A stretch of 64,000 bases of DNA. Source: Syngnathus acus. Its lineage: Eukaryota > Chordata > Actinopteri > Syngnathiformes > Syngnathidae. The notes beneath the pieces are model-generated. The model made no database searches. It was not told where the DNA came from and saw only the letters and a list, made by a program, of their open reading frames with translations. Positions 39,120 through 55,100 of this stretch are shown here, piece after piece; position 1 is the stretch's first letter; each line of letters opens with the position of its first letter. The stretch covers positions 744,001 through 808,000 of the forward strand of contig NC_051108.1 of NCBI RefSeq assembly GCF_901709675.1, in the 5' to 3' direction. The translations under genes and the position numbers were made by a program.

Positions 39120-41700
39120 GGCTGCGGCTCGGCCTTCCTCGCGCATCAGTAGACGCTAAGCAGCTGCGCCGCCAACGCGGAGACACCACATGTTCCCGCG
39201 CCCAGGCCTCGCCCTCGCCTGAAAGACAAAATTGCGCTCAGATTAGGGGAGGAATCAATGAACGTAGGAAAATATTCGTCATTATTGTTGGGAAAAAGCG
39301 TGCGGCTTCCAAAATAGCGCAAGCGTAAATGAAGACAACGATAACGAAACGCAAATCCCCCACGTTCCTTTAAATAACGAGCTTAAATGTGGGCCAAAAG
39401 CGTCGGCCGTTAGCCCGTGCCGCTCGCCCGCAATCCGTCGGGATTAGCGCTACAAGGCGGAAATATCGGTAAATAAAAATAAATCAGACAAAAGCAGGAG
39501 CAAACAACAAGAAAAAGCAGGGAAATATAAATAGGCCAAGCTTGACTGACACTTTTAAAGAAAGGCTTTAGCTCTTGTTCTTGTATTAGCGTCTTGGAAA
39601 TCTATTCCATACTTGAAATACTTATTGTGTCTTGACGCAAACACAAGGATTCCCTTGGTGCCGACATGGCTGATGATGATTCATGCTGCTAAATTCCACA
39701 TGACTGCTTATTTTCATCATTTAGAATCATCTTCATGGATTTGCTTTTGTTTTGGGCTAATAGCAGCCTGCTCATGAGATAACCTACGTATTTTTAAAAA
39801 GAAATTCATCGTGCCAAAGAGTGCAGATACTTACTTTTGCTCTAGGTTGATAATCCAAATGGCAGAAGATGAGGCGGAAAGTTGGATAAAGAACATCCAA
39901 GCGTCGATTTCAGCCCAGGTTGCAGTTTGCGGCCGGCGGCCGGCCGTCCTGCAGCAGCAGCGGCAGCAGCAGCAGCAGCAGCCCTCACTGCTAATCACAT
40001 GCACGAGGAGGCTAAGGATAGCCTGGAAAGCTTTAAGGATAATCACTGGCAAGGTTGGACTGAAATCTGATGGACACGACTTACTTGGACCGCTTGCATT
40101 GCGTAAAGACCAGGACACTTTTAGCTAACGGGACCGCTTGCATTGCGTAAAGACCAGGACACTTTTAGCTAACGGCTTAACGTTGATCATTTTGGCTCGT
40201 CAACATTAGATTCCGTCTTCATATCTACCGATTCAAGACATAGCCACAAGTCATTCTGAATGCTAATTCCCGTTGCATGCTGGTTTGTTATAGCAAATCC
40301 ATTTGAAACATCAAATGCACATCAATATTAATAAGTGCTATAGGGCCACTTCACGTTTTCTTTCGGCTGCTCTCGTTTATCTTTCTTTTTCTTTTTATAA
40401 GAGCGCCATCAAAAAGGGCATGAGCAATGGACTCCAATATAGCCAGGGTGGGGTTCACCGTATTGTGTCATTGTTATGTCAGGCCATGTGACCCGGAATA
40501 TCTGTCTGCTAACTCCCCGACTACTCCAATCTTTTAAGCTTTGCAGCGTCATACGTGAGGCCAATCTTCCGACTCGTGTGTGTTTATGTGGGGGCGCAGC
40601 TCAAGGACAAAAGGGAGCCCCGCCCACCAGAGGTCAGACCTTATCAGAGGCCTCCAGACCAGCGGTTGTGCCCTCCCTCCGCAAAGCGCTTCATCATCGG
40701 GGCCGCTGTAGACAAGCCTGCGCAAACACGCACGCACCATCTGTCGACAGCCTTAAGGAGCTTGATGGGTCGCCACCGGGGTTGGGGTCTGTCCTAGGTG
40801 GGCAGATTTATGATGTCCTGACTCACTAAGGGGAGAAAATAGCAACCCAACTTCTGCTGAGTCACGTAAGGGCCAGCTTTTTGGGCGATGGCCGCAAAGA
40901 CCCCCCCCAAGAACGACATTAGTATAACGTTGACAGGACTCCACCATTTCCATCAGGGGGGGGGGACACATGGCAAAAAGTGGTCCAGAACTGGGGCATG
41001 TGCAGCGCGGCTTAGCTGGCCTCAATTCAACCATCACAAGTAGTTAACGTCTCAGCGTGACTAAACTTAGCACCTTGGCTGCTGGATGCTGCTGACTTTG
41101 GGCCATTTCAGCTTTACCAAAATTGATATCAAAGTGCCCTGGGTCGGAATATTTGTGTTTAGACTCGTGGAGATGTGCACAACATGCTCTTGCAAAAAAA
41201 CATTTTGGACTTGAGGTCCTCTAGAAATAGCGATTGGAATAGACTGATATGGTTAAAAATCCACGTTTATCAAGTGTTCAATCAGAATGTTTGCATTTTT
41301 TTCAGCCCGCCCATACAGTACGTATATCCGCGAGAGAACCTGCAGTGCTAATCCCTCAGTAATGAGATTGGCACGGCAGCAGATAATGAAAGCAGTCCAG
41401 AACTGCTGCTGCTGCTGCTGCTTGGAGGTTAGCCAGTGAGGAAGATTGTTGCACTTTCTCACTTTCACGCCACTATTCAAGTTCACTCTCGAGACAAAAC
41501 ACAGATGACTTGACTTGCTGCGGCATTTAAGTGTTATTTGCATTTACAGACGCACGTGTAAAGTGTCGACACTACAAATAAAGTGGGCCTAAAATTGACC
41601 CTTGTGGGGACATGGCAGGCAATATTGTTGACAAACACGTTCCATACGTGCGTTACGTACACGCATACGTGAGCGTCCTTGCTGTTTTTGCTTATCGCCG
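39120..41700. other. rp1l1 5' flank and intergenic region
   Basis: Promoter-side sequence of rp1l1 followed by AT-rich intergenic DNA. A CAG/CAGCAG tract lies near 39951-39981. I looked for an upstream exon with a first doublecortin domain and saw none. A CTG tract lies near 41404-41420. No other gene was recognised. Confidence 0.45.
40087..40175. repeat. 44-bp direct tandem duplication
   Basis: GGACCGCTTGCATTGCGTAA through CACTTTTAGCTAACG occurs at 40087-40130 and again, essentially identically, at 40131-40175. No gene overlaps it. Confidence 0.92.
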
Positions 41701-44700
41701 TCGGCAGACCCGTCTGCCCTTAAGTGCTCGGCCATCTGCAATAAACACGCACGCACGCACGCACGCACGCACGGCTACGCCAGCTCGTATCCTGTTTTCA
41801 AGCTGTCGACGGCACACTTTATCGGCAGCAGAAACGGCAGCGCTGTCTCAACTCTTGGGAGGGACGGCAGCGTGAGTCACTTCCGTACGTTTCATGATTT
41901 GCGACGCGGACCCCTTTTAGGGCGTCCGGCAGGAAGGGATTCCTTCGAGCTCATGAGCGACGCATGGCGGCCATAACGCAATGGAAAGGATGACGGCGAG
42001 CCGGTGGCAAGGTCGGCCGGGAGCGGGGCCCGTACCCGCCGAGCTCTTTTTAAGTTGAAAGCGGGCACATCAAGGCAACGGACGTGCCATGTGCCGGCGT
42101 TGACGTACGGACTTGCAGCCGTGCTTCAAGGGAACAACATGCACTCAACACACACTTCCACTCAGCAAAGGTATGGCAGATGCATAAATACTCATTTGGA
42201 AATAATTGTGAATGTAACAATGGACTACTTTTCGAGAAATTCTGATACATTCACAAACAAAACCATGTTAAAGAAGCAAATCATCTTGAATCAAGCCCAT
42301 GTGCCAAACTTTTCTCAATGTTGCAAATGTTATGGTGAAGGATAAATGGACAATTTCAGCCTCATCCTTCAAGCTGCACTGGCAGCCATGCGCTGGCCTC
42401 CCCCCCGTATCTGCCGAGAACAGGTGCAGCGTTCACGGCGCAGGTAGGGACGTCTGGGAGGCCCTTGGCTGCTTGTACAGTCCCCCAAGTTTTACAAAGG
42501 GGTCCCCATCTGCATGGCCACCCCCCTCCGACAACCACACACACACATATCATGTGCCACATGGCAGCCGTCCCTCGACAAGTCTGCTCCATTCTTCCAA
42601 CGCGCCTGCCTGCCACGCCGCCCGTTGTCGAGCCACAATGAGATGAATAGCACCCATAATCCCTTGCTGCAAGATATGTGTGTGTTTCCATGTCTTTTGC
42701 TCCTTCTGGCCTCATTTAGGTCCAAGTACAAATTGTAAACAGGTTCTTAGGTTGCCGTAACACACTCCACTCCAGCGCAACGTTTGCTTAGCAATGGGAT
42801 ATGTCCATCAGACACACTCAAGTCACAAGTAAAATCAATTCAATCCTAAAATAAATCAAATGCACATTTTCTTTCTGACCGCATTTGTCCGATTTTTTGG
42901 GCCTAATCGCCCGATTGAAAGAATACAAATTAAATACGACGACGGTGAAAACAAAACAAAGCTACAATGATTTACCATTCATGAATTAGATTCTAAAAAC
43001 GTTTTTCATCAACCTACTGGATGCCAGTGACACATAGTGACAATGCCAAGCTCTTCCACTAGATGGCAGCAAGTCCAATTAACCTGTGTTTCCATCTAGT
43101 AAATATGTTTTGGTTCAATAAGGTTGAGTCACCTAATTGAAATGGGCCTCTTCCTCTTAAGTCTCCAATTAGCATGTGGAGAATGTGACCTCTGCAAAGT
43201 GACGCGATTGGACGACGAGGACCAGCGCCATCGCCAGACAGTCGGCCTCCTGCGTGCCTCCGGAGGGCTCGGACGGCTTTCAAGTGACTTTAAAGGCGGC
43301 GGCGGCGGCGGCGGATGGATAATACTTTGCGCAGCTGTTCCGTGGCGTTTTACCTTGCCGGCCTGCTTGTTGTTTGTTTGGTCAGGGAAGCGACATGACG
43401 GCACGGGAGGAAAGAGGAAACATAAGAGACTACCTGACAGCCTCATTCCACCGGCCCGACCCCGGCCCGGCTGGAACGCGGCCAGCCGGCAATCAGGCAG
43501 CGAAAAAAAAAGAAAGAAAGAAAACAACCACAGGAGGCTCTCTTTGTTTGTTCAGCCCGTGTTGGTGTACACGAGCAAATATTGTGCATCTTGCAAGTTG
43601 GCCAGAGGTTTGATTGCGACATTGTACTTTCTGACCTCTTAATGAGAAAGGCATAGTTTCCGTTGTTTATGACACTGCAGAAGTAGCTTGACTTGGAAGG
43701 TGAGTTCCGAGCTCCCGTCTCGAAACTAATTCAATTCACATGTTTTAATGAATGCTCATGGAGTGGATCGCGGCGTCCCCCAAGGCTCAGTTTTAGGGCC
43801 ACTTCATTGTCATTTCCGCGTGCTGCCGTTGCGTGAGATTATTACTCTTTACAATACTGCTGTCTCTCCTGACCACAAAGTAGCCCATGCCATGTTTTGT
43901 TTTGTGAAAAAAAAAGAGCACTGAACCTACCAAAAGCGTCGACTCTCTTCTTTCACCCCAAACAACGGCAGCAGACTGTGGGTTGGTTTCACCAAAAACA
44001 CCAGCTTCTGACCAAAAAACAGAGAAATGTCAAGCAATCACAGAGACAGGACAAAATGTGTTTTGTTCACATGAACAAGTAACAAAAGTGCACAATAAGG
44101 AAACATATATGAAATAATGGTCATTATGATGTACCATGAAAAATAGCATCAGTGCACTGAACTTCCCGAAAAAAGCTCTCATCTGGTGTCAGCGTGCAAC
44201 GGCATTGTTTGTCCTTGAGTGGATGGATGGGACATGCTAACGTGTCTTTACCCAGGGAGCCTGGCTGCTGCACCCGCAAACACCCCAGAGTTGACCCCGA
44301 CGAGCCGGAGGAGCGCCACTTTCTCAGCCCAGGGCAACGCCAGCGCCGCCCCTCCGCCGAGGCTACTAATAATAATGTCGTCACCCTGAAGGAATGCGCC
44401 GCAGACATGATGAATGTTGTCACTCTTCACATTTGAAGCCACGCACACACCGAAAGTCTCCCCCCCGCCGCCATCTCGATCAACCATCGTGATAATCGGA
44501 CGTTTACACTTTATTTCCTAAGCGGCTTTTTAATCAAAGATATCTTGTTTTTTAAAGGATGAATTGTTCAAATAATAATCAATCGTAATAATAATCGTAA
44601 TCTTAACCAGCCCAATACCATCAAGATCATTTACAAATATTGTAAGATCTGCCAAGAACGGAGTTTACAGTGAGAACTCAACGTTTTGAGATTGGACTCT

Positions 44701-45214
44701 GCGGTGTCGTTTCAGCTCGCCGGGTCCAACTTCCCATCTCACTGCAATGTCGGGACGAGCCAGGCCCAAACATCCTGACACGGAGCGCCCCCACCCCTCC
44801 TCGCACCTCCACAACCACCTTATCAGGCAGGAAACACCGCTCCTCCGCCACATCCTCTTTACAAGAAGCACGACTCAAGCTTTCCCAAAAAACCCAGGAA
44901 GAGCCGCCAGACTCCAGGATTTGTCAGAGAACACACACAAAACACCCCCCACCCCAAATTCCTTTTATCAGAAAATATGGAGCGAGTTTGCAAATCAAAA
45001 CGACGCGTTTATTTCGGTATTTTCTGCACGGACAAGATAGAAGGGCGTGAAAGAAACCCGGAATTGTGGGAAAACAAAGGGGAAGGGGGACGGAGGCGAG
45101 CACGCGTGGCTTTGTTGTCGTGGCTAATCCTCGAGGGGATAATGATGACGGCGGCAGTGGGCGGCAAGCGAAAAAACAAGCAAAACACCATTCCAGTATG
45201 CACCACCATCGGCT
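41701..45214. other. Intergenic region between rp1l1 and sox7
   Basis: About 3.5 kb with no convincing exon. Notable items are an (ACGC)n microsatellite at 41745-41773, a GGC-repeat patch near 43296-43313, and C-rich runs. In human, C8orf74 lies in the corresponding interval; I could not recognise it here. Confidence 0.4.
41745..41773. repeat. (ACGC)n microsatellite
   Basis: About seven ACGC units in the rp1l1-sox7 interval. Confidence 0.9.
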
Positions 45215-45220
45215 TTTATT
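45215..45220 (-). terminator. sox7: Candidate polyadenylation signal of sox7
   Basis: AATAAA on the minus strand about 790 bases after the sox7 stop codon. The 3' UTR between them contains an ATGG microsatellite at about 45735-45757. Confidence 0.4.
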
Positions 45221-46012
45221 GACAAGTTTGCTTTGTACAGGAAATGACAATCCATCACTTTTAAATTACACTCTAAATCAGCATACATTTATCCTAGACG
45301 TGATTATATAGATATTTATATTATTAAGCATTTGATGGGGCGGGGGGGGCGCACCGGGGGCTAAAATCTCATCGGGGTGACAAGCAGCGACTCGGCGAGA
45401 GCCAGGATTACAAACAACGTCCATCTGTGGTTTTGCATTTACAAGTTGTGTCTGAAATGCACACAAGTGGAAGGGCCCCGCTAGCCTTCCCTGAGGTGCC
45501 CCGTTTTAGCGTCGCTCCTTCCAAGGTCGGTCTGTGGTGTTGTTACGGCCGTTCAGGACTGCTCGCACGATGGCCGTTTGTCCAAATGTGCGCTGTTATT
45601 GACTGGCCACTTCTCTTGCCAAACGTCTTCAGTTACCCTAAGTGTAAAAATGAATAATGGCTGGTGCCTTGTGATCTGTTACCCCGCTTCTCTTGCCAAA
45701 CAGTCTGGAAACGGCTGGGACAAGCGGTCAAGAAAATGGATGGATGGATGGATGGTTGGAAATGCGCACCATGTTAGGTGTACCCTACCCTCACCAAAGG
45801 TCATCTCAGGTACCCCCAATTCCTGATAAGAACCATGGATGGATGGTTGTCGTCTATACAGTATGTGTGCTGTGATTAACTGGTGGCCAATGATTCTCTC
45901 GCCGAACTCGCCCGGGTTGACCTCCATCTACCCGTGACCTTAAAGAGGAACAGTGCTAGAAAGCGGGACGGTCACATTTCGTAAGCGTCCTTGATCGCGG
46001 TCGTCCCTGAAT

Positions 46013-48531
<2,519 letters not shown>

Positions 48532-48604
48532 CTACGGGAAGGTGTGCGCGCGCTCCTCCTCGGTGAGGTGTGATCCAGGTTCTCCTATGGCGTCGCGAAG
48601 GGGG

Positions 48605-48614
48605 TTTATATTGG
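48605..48614 (-). promoter_or_regulatory. sox7: TATA box with overlapping CCAAT upstream of sox7
   Basis: On the minus strand the sequence reads CCAATATAAACC: CCAAT at 48614-48610 and TATAAA at 48610-48605. It lies about 212 bases before the start codon, implying a transcription start near 48575-48580 and a 5' UTR of about 180 bases. Position is inferred from spacing. Confidence 0.5.
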
Positions 48615-51589
48615 AGGAGGGGAGCTCGAACCTCGGCTCCTCCTCGGCGAGTCCCAAGCAAAAATGTGACGCACGCACCAAATATGCTCACTGCGCTCAC
48701 TTCGTTGAGTCCGTTTTAAAACAGGATGGAAACTAGTTTTTTTTTTTTTTTGGTCTAAGGTTGACATTCCTCTTTGGTGATGATGCTTTTGGTGGCGCAA
48801 GCCGTGACGCGCCCAAAAACTTATCAGACCTGTTGTTGTGGTGCGTTCAGGTGCGCGTAAAAAGCGCATCAGGTGGCGTCGGCCATTGGAAAGCACGATA
48901 CCCCAACTCACTCCTGACAGTGACGTAATATGCGTCTAGTTTTTAGTATTTTCCCGAAATTTCTGCCATTTTGGGTCACGGTGAATTGATTTCCTATCAA
49001 TTTCATGAAATGACCACATTTAATTGCACAATTTCCTCCCCTAAAAAATGATTAGTAGTTCTATTTAGAAATAAAAATATCCCCCAAATTTTGACCCTTC
49101 CATTCTTTTAAAACATGCATAAGTTCAAGGCCAACTTTCCATCCTGCAAAGTTGCACCTAACTTTAACTTGGCCTATCACATACAATGAAGGATTTTGGG
49201 TAGTTAACTTATTTTTACACTTGCGAGATAAAAAGCTGAACATACACTTGCAACACTAATCAGCTTCCTTCTGTGGCTACAAGCGAGCGTGTATCAAATC
49301 TGGCAGTTCCTGTTGACAGGATTCTCATGGCTTGTTGTAGCCAGAGGAGCTCACACACACACACACACAGACAGACGAAGCTACTGAGAGCGGGCGGGTC
49401 AGAGGCTATTGGTTGACAGATTTAAATCAGGAAGATGAGTGCACCAGACCACGCTTTCCTAACAAAGTGACTAAAATACATAATACAGCATAAATATCCA
49501 ATTTGTGCGAGTCCAAAAGTCATTTAAAGGTAATGCATAGAGCCAAGCTTGTGTGTCCCACAAGGCTCAATTTGAGGTCTACTACTTTTATCTGTCAATG
49601 TGGTCATTGGCATAAATGAACACTTGACAGCTTCACCTTTGGATGACATGTGCCAACAGACCAAACCGGTAAACTGTGCGCACAAAGATTGATTTGAACA
49701 TTTGAGTTTCAATTTCTTACCTTCATCACATTTGATTCTTTTTACTATCTTACTTACCATCTATTTAAATAAATCCATAAAGTTTTAGTTGATTGCCAAC
49801 TGTATCATTTTAGTCGTTTATCTGTTCTCAGTTTTGAAACTTTGCTCGAAGCTATTTTTATCAAGTCATTACTGCTAATTATGACATTATTTTTAACGGC
49901 TTTTATGCGGTTAGGCATTTCCCCACAGCCAAATTGTTGCCAATCAAAGCGCTTCAGCGGCGTTCTGTACAGTGCTCGTGAGAAAACGCGACTGCAACGA
50001 GTTTTTCTCACATTCATCGTGCGACATCTGAAAAAACGGACCAAATCAAGGCCCCCACAGAGGAACATAAGTACAGCTGTGCCAAGTGCATGGCTTACCT
50101 TGAAGGTGCTGCCCCTGTTGACCTTTGACCCATACGACAGACTGCGCAGATGCCTGCATCGTTTTATCCGGCCGGGTCTGCCTTTATTTGGGTTTGTTTT
50201 AGACGCAGTTTTGGTCGTTTTTTCTGGATTTGACCGACTATGTGGAGCAACACATGGCTTTATCCATAACCTGCAAAGCAAAACACAGAGGCCTCTACAA
50301 ATATGGCACCAATGAGCAGAAAGCTCAACACATTTCTTTCCAGCAAAAGTTGAATGTTTCAAAATACCACACTTGTTTTTTGTTCTTAGTTGGGTGCAGT
50401 CTGGGGGGCAAAAAAAAAAAACAGGCCATCTTTCCCACACAGAGGAAGAGGATACGCCACCTGACACCCCAGATTGTGCCTCCCGCAGACACATGGGTGA
50501 TGTATAGCCTCGCATTTCCCCTCAAAACACTGATTTGCAGTGAAAGTCAGCACGTTGGGCACATGATGCAAGTCGACCATCGTAACGCCCCGACATAACT
50601 GCAAAGACGATAACATCGCTTCATCAAAGGGGCTACAAAAAAAAAAACAATGCAAACATGAGTCAAATTCGGCACAAAATTACATTGGAGGGGGGCAGCG
50701 CATTTACTGGCATTGTTTTGCTCTGCCTGCCAAAACAAAAACTACTTGAGCAGGTTGAATGGAGCAAATGAAGCACCAGCCCAAAAGGTGGAAGTCACAA
50801 CAATCATCTCATGAGAAATGAGTTGAAAAGGAGACAAAAAGTCATGCGCAATACTTTTATGTCTCGGGAAATTGCCAGAAAATCAGACACAAAGTCTACC
50901 TCTGTATTTTTAGATTTATATATGGATACATATTTGTGAGTAGAAATAAGACCAAAAATTCTGTGTTTGTTTTGTCAGAGAAATTCGAATGAAAGTACTT
51001 TATTTTTGTTTTGTCATCAGATTGAGATCAAAAGTTGAGATCATACTTACCTAAATACGAGAGAGAAGTTTCAATTGTTTTGCTCTCTTGTGCTCTCAAA
51101 TTTGCATGAAAGCTGAGCCCTAAATTTGGAGTTCATCATGAAGAATTGGTGAGAAAAGGACCATTTTCTTGATAACACACAAAAAGGCTTGCATTGTTTT
51201 TGTCATAACGTGGAAACTTTTGTTGCAGAGGCGACAACAAGCCACGGCCTCTTATCTCCTAAAGTTGAGTTGGATCTTCTTTTTGTCAAAGGTGTCCTCA
51301 AAAATGAGCCCTAGATTTTATTTTGAGAAACAAGTGGGAAAATACACAATATTCCGTTGCCCGTCGTTCGCCCCGTTGACTGACTGTGTACAGCGTGTTG
51401 TTGTTGTTTTTTTCAAAGTCCATTCATGGTGTTTTGCATCTCCAGATAAATCAGAAAGGAATGACGAACTTCTAAGGCGTTTCCTTAACAAACTACAAAT
51501 GTCACCTTTGCTCTTTCCTGGTCTGAGTCATCTCGGCCGTGATGGCGGCCACGGACAAACACGTTAGTTGTGTGTCGTGCTCAGAATCC

Positions 51590-51620
<31 letters not shown>

Positions 51621-52134
51621 TTCCTCGTTACCGTCAAGGTGGTCCGTCACGATGCATGCGCTCGTGACGAACGGGTGGGTGGGTTGTCTGTCAACAAGCA
51701 CCTGCGTCAACCGCAACTTTCCTGAAAGGGAAACAATGACATATATGCGCTTCCCATGATGTGTTAGCATTAGCATCAAGCGAGCAGAGAACGTGCTCAA
51801 CTCCATTTTAGGCTGTTTTGGAAAAACCAGATGGGATTTTTGTGGTCACATCTCAAAATGAGTCCATCCAATTGAATTAATGCCAATGTCACTCGGGGTG
51901 AAATTGTGGTTAAGGTGCTGGAGCGGCTTGTTATTCCAGTGAATTCATTATTTCAATGAATGTAATTAATGGCTTGGGTTGGGTGGCAACAATGCGAGGG
52001 GTTGAAGCCGCGCCTTCGATGATGGCTCATTTCCAGAATGTTTTGCGGTACGTCTGATGTGGCTTAACCCGTCATTGCTACCCATCATCGATGCCAAAAA
52101 AAATTAAAAATTCAAATCTCATTTCCTCAATTGC
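48615..52134. other. sox7 upstream region and pinx1 3' flank
   Basis: About 3.5 kb of largely AT-rich DNA. No confident gene was found. A TGATAAG GATA-type motif (minus strand, near 48819-48825) lies 200 bases upstream of the sox7 TATA box. A CA repeat (49355-49369) and a poly-A run (51590-51616) are present. A 236-codon minus-strand open frame (49805-50515) shows no known domain. Confidence 0.4.
51590..51616. repeat. Poly-A run (27 bases)
   Basis: Homopolymer in the pinx1 3' flank; no adjoining retroposon was recognised. Confidence 0.85.
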
Positions 52135-55100
52135 TCACATATCTTGCGGCTTCTTCTTTTTGTGCTTTTTGGATTTCTTTTGGACCGTCTCCTCTCGACC
52201 CTCGCCAGATGTTTCATGTTCAACCGCCGTCGTTTCACTCGGCGTGTCCTTTTTCTGTTTCTTTGACTTCTTCTTCTTCTTGGAAGCTTTCTGCTCCTCA
52301 CAGGCCTCCTCAGCTGAGTTTTCATTCGCAGCATCCTCAAGTTGTCTTTTCTTCTTTTTTGAGGACTCCGAAGCTTCCCTCACACCGCTAGCTGTTTCCA
52401 TCTCTTCTCTAGCCTTCTTTTTCTTCTTTTTGGGGTCTTCCGAGCCCTCCGCAGCGGCATCGCTCTGACCGCGAGCCCTTTTCAGCTGGGCCATCCTCTG
52501 CGCAAAGTACTGGTGCGTGCTGAGGGTGCTGGTCAACTGCCCGGTGGTGGAGTCGGAATCGTTGCCGCTCTCCTGAAGAAGAGAAGATGAGGTACATTGT
52601 GAAGTCCATTCAATGGGGTGATTTGTGCGTCACGAGATAAAACAACATTTGATATCATTTCAAATCAAATGTCCAAACTTTAACAAGCGTGTACATTTGA
52701 CAGAGAGGGTTTATTCCTAACGAGCTAGTATGAATAAAGCCTCCTTGCCTAACATCTGAACCTGCACTACTCGTTTTGCCATGAACAATGGTTCTGATTG
52801 AATGGATAAACAAATGGCTTGGTGACAATTCTAGCACGTTGGAACAACAAGGTCCAAACCAATATTCAGTAAGTAAAGTTTGATGTCAGTTCAACCTCTT
52901 CCATTTTCCATTTGGACACATTTTCCTGTCCTTGGATGTAAACGGGGGGGGGGGGCCAGAGCAAGACCACAAAATGGCCCCTTAAATCAGGCGCTGCAGC
53001 GGAATAGACGAAACCTGGCCGACTTCAGGAAGGCCGAGCGGGTCTATTTGTCACCTGGCGCTGGTGAGCCATTTGTCTCCATTTTCCTAATGGCCTACTC
53101 AATGCATAATGATTTGCGCGGAAGAATACGCCACTTCCTCCTGAGGATCGCGCCAAACAATGCGCACTTACCTCGGGCGGCCTTTTAGAGGCAAATTGAA
53201 AAGCGTCCCGTTGTGTGGCGTCACCTCGCTGTTTGGCCTTTAAGCTTTTGTCTTTCTTTACGCGACTACGTTGACTCTCAAGGCTGATTAGCATTCAAGC
53301 GATCAATCTTAAACGCACAAAGAGCACCTGCTCGTCAATACTTTTGCAGATGATTGCGCGACGTATAGATATCATTGATTAAGGCGGCAGTGTGACATCA
53401 AAAAAAAAAAGTGATGAACAAAGGAGGGATCGAACTGCAAAAATAAAAGAGAGAAATCAAACATTCAATGGTTGATGACTGCGACGGAGTTCCTCGAGTT
53501 GAACAACAACGTTTTCAGCCTGACCACAGAAAACCTTTGCACTTGCTGGGCCATTAAAGGAAACTTTTGCAAGTTGTGAGAAAAATCCATACTCGCACAA
53601 TGGCCGCGGAGAGCGGCGACGGGGCTTTGGAGCGAGCTGACGACGCCAAACAAGGTGTTAGCGGGGATTTGGGGCAAGATGGCTGCGGGCCACTTTACAA
53701 GTGCCTGTGAAATTACTCGCTCTCCAGAGGAAGCCGGCAGGGAGGCGGGTAGCGGAGAAACATCTCCATCAGGTGAAAAGTGGCTCAAAACTTGGTATGT
53801 GGTCCTCGCCACCGCCGGGGGGGGGGCCCATTACCACGACGCGAGAGCAAAGTGCTGCGCTGGGCATTTGCGGTCAGCGCTATTGGCAGCCTGACAGATT
53901 GTCGATGGCAACAAGTTACTAGGACACATTTTAGGATTTGCTTTCTTCCTTTGAGCAGGTCATCTGGTTTCCTGTAACATGTAATTAGCGCTTTTGCTAG
54001 CAACAAAAGAAAACCAAAACATGTGAAATGTGAGCGCCGGACATTTTACCGGTTGCCACGCAACACTTTGAAACGCCTTTTAATAACTTTAGAATGTGAC
54101 ATGGAATTTCCCCCTGATAATGTTGTGCTCTCTCAATCTTGCTCATTTTCAACTCTGGCATTCCCAGCTTCGTCCACATTTGGGGTGAGAATTGGAAAGG
54201 TTGGAGAAAGCACCTATGTCAAAGCACCATCCTTCTCCTCCTCCTCCTCCTCCTTCCCGGCCGGCCCTGAACCCCAGGAAGAGGATGCGTTCAGCGCACC
54301 GCGTGCAGCCCCGAGATAAGGCTCCTTCGGCAGAGGAGCGGCCTGGCTCGCTATCGGCCTTTCCTGTGCCGCGCTCGCCCCAGGTGGGGGCCGTGGAATG
54401 GGGGGGCGGGGGGAGTAACACACGGAGGGCCCGTGGAGGCTCCATGAGAAAAGAAGAGCGGGCGGGAAGGCATTCAACAGGCCGCCTCCGACAAGAGCGT
54501 GCAGTTTTTATCGCTCGCAGCTAATGAAGCCGCCGCGGGCGAAGCCAGGAGCTGCCGCGTGTGCCAAGAGCATTCAAGAAGGAGGCGGGCGGGCGGTGAG
54601 CAGGATGGCCAGCCGAGGGGACGCCTTGGCTGCCGCTGGATAACGTTTGCTCCACGTCCAGTCAAACCTTGCCCGGCAACATGCACAATAGTGCAAAAAT
54701 ATGTGACAATGAGTGAATGCGTTAGCGTTAACTCATTCACTCCCTGGAACGCACGATGAGGTCGCGGTTATTGGAGTGGGACGAAAAATGCTTTTAATGC
54801 AATATACTTGCTGGGTTTTTTTCCTTTCCGATCATTTGCAGCCAATATTGCTTGGCTTGGTAATTGCGGCGGGTGCCCTCATTGTCCTGCCACAATAATA
54901 AATTTGGCGATACTCGGGGTCTATGGATCAGGCCCTGATTAGCCAGCTGTCGCTCCCTGATGAGCGCCAGGGTCCAGCAGCACCATCCTTCATGGCCTTG
55001 ATGTGGGCGGACGGGGAAAAGAGAGGAGAGAGGAAAAAAAAAACAAAAAAACAGGTCCCTGGTAAATAAGACAACCGACTGTCGCCATCAATAACTTTGC

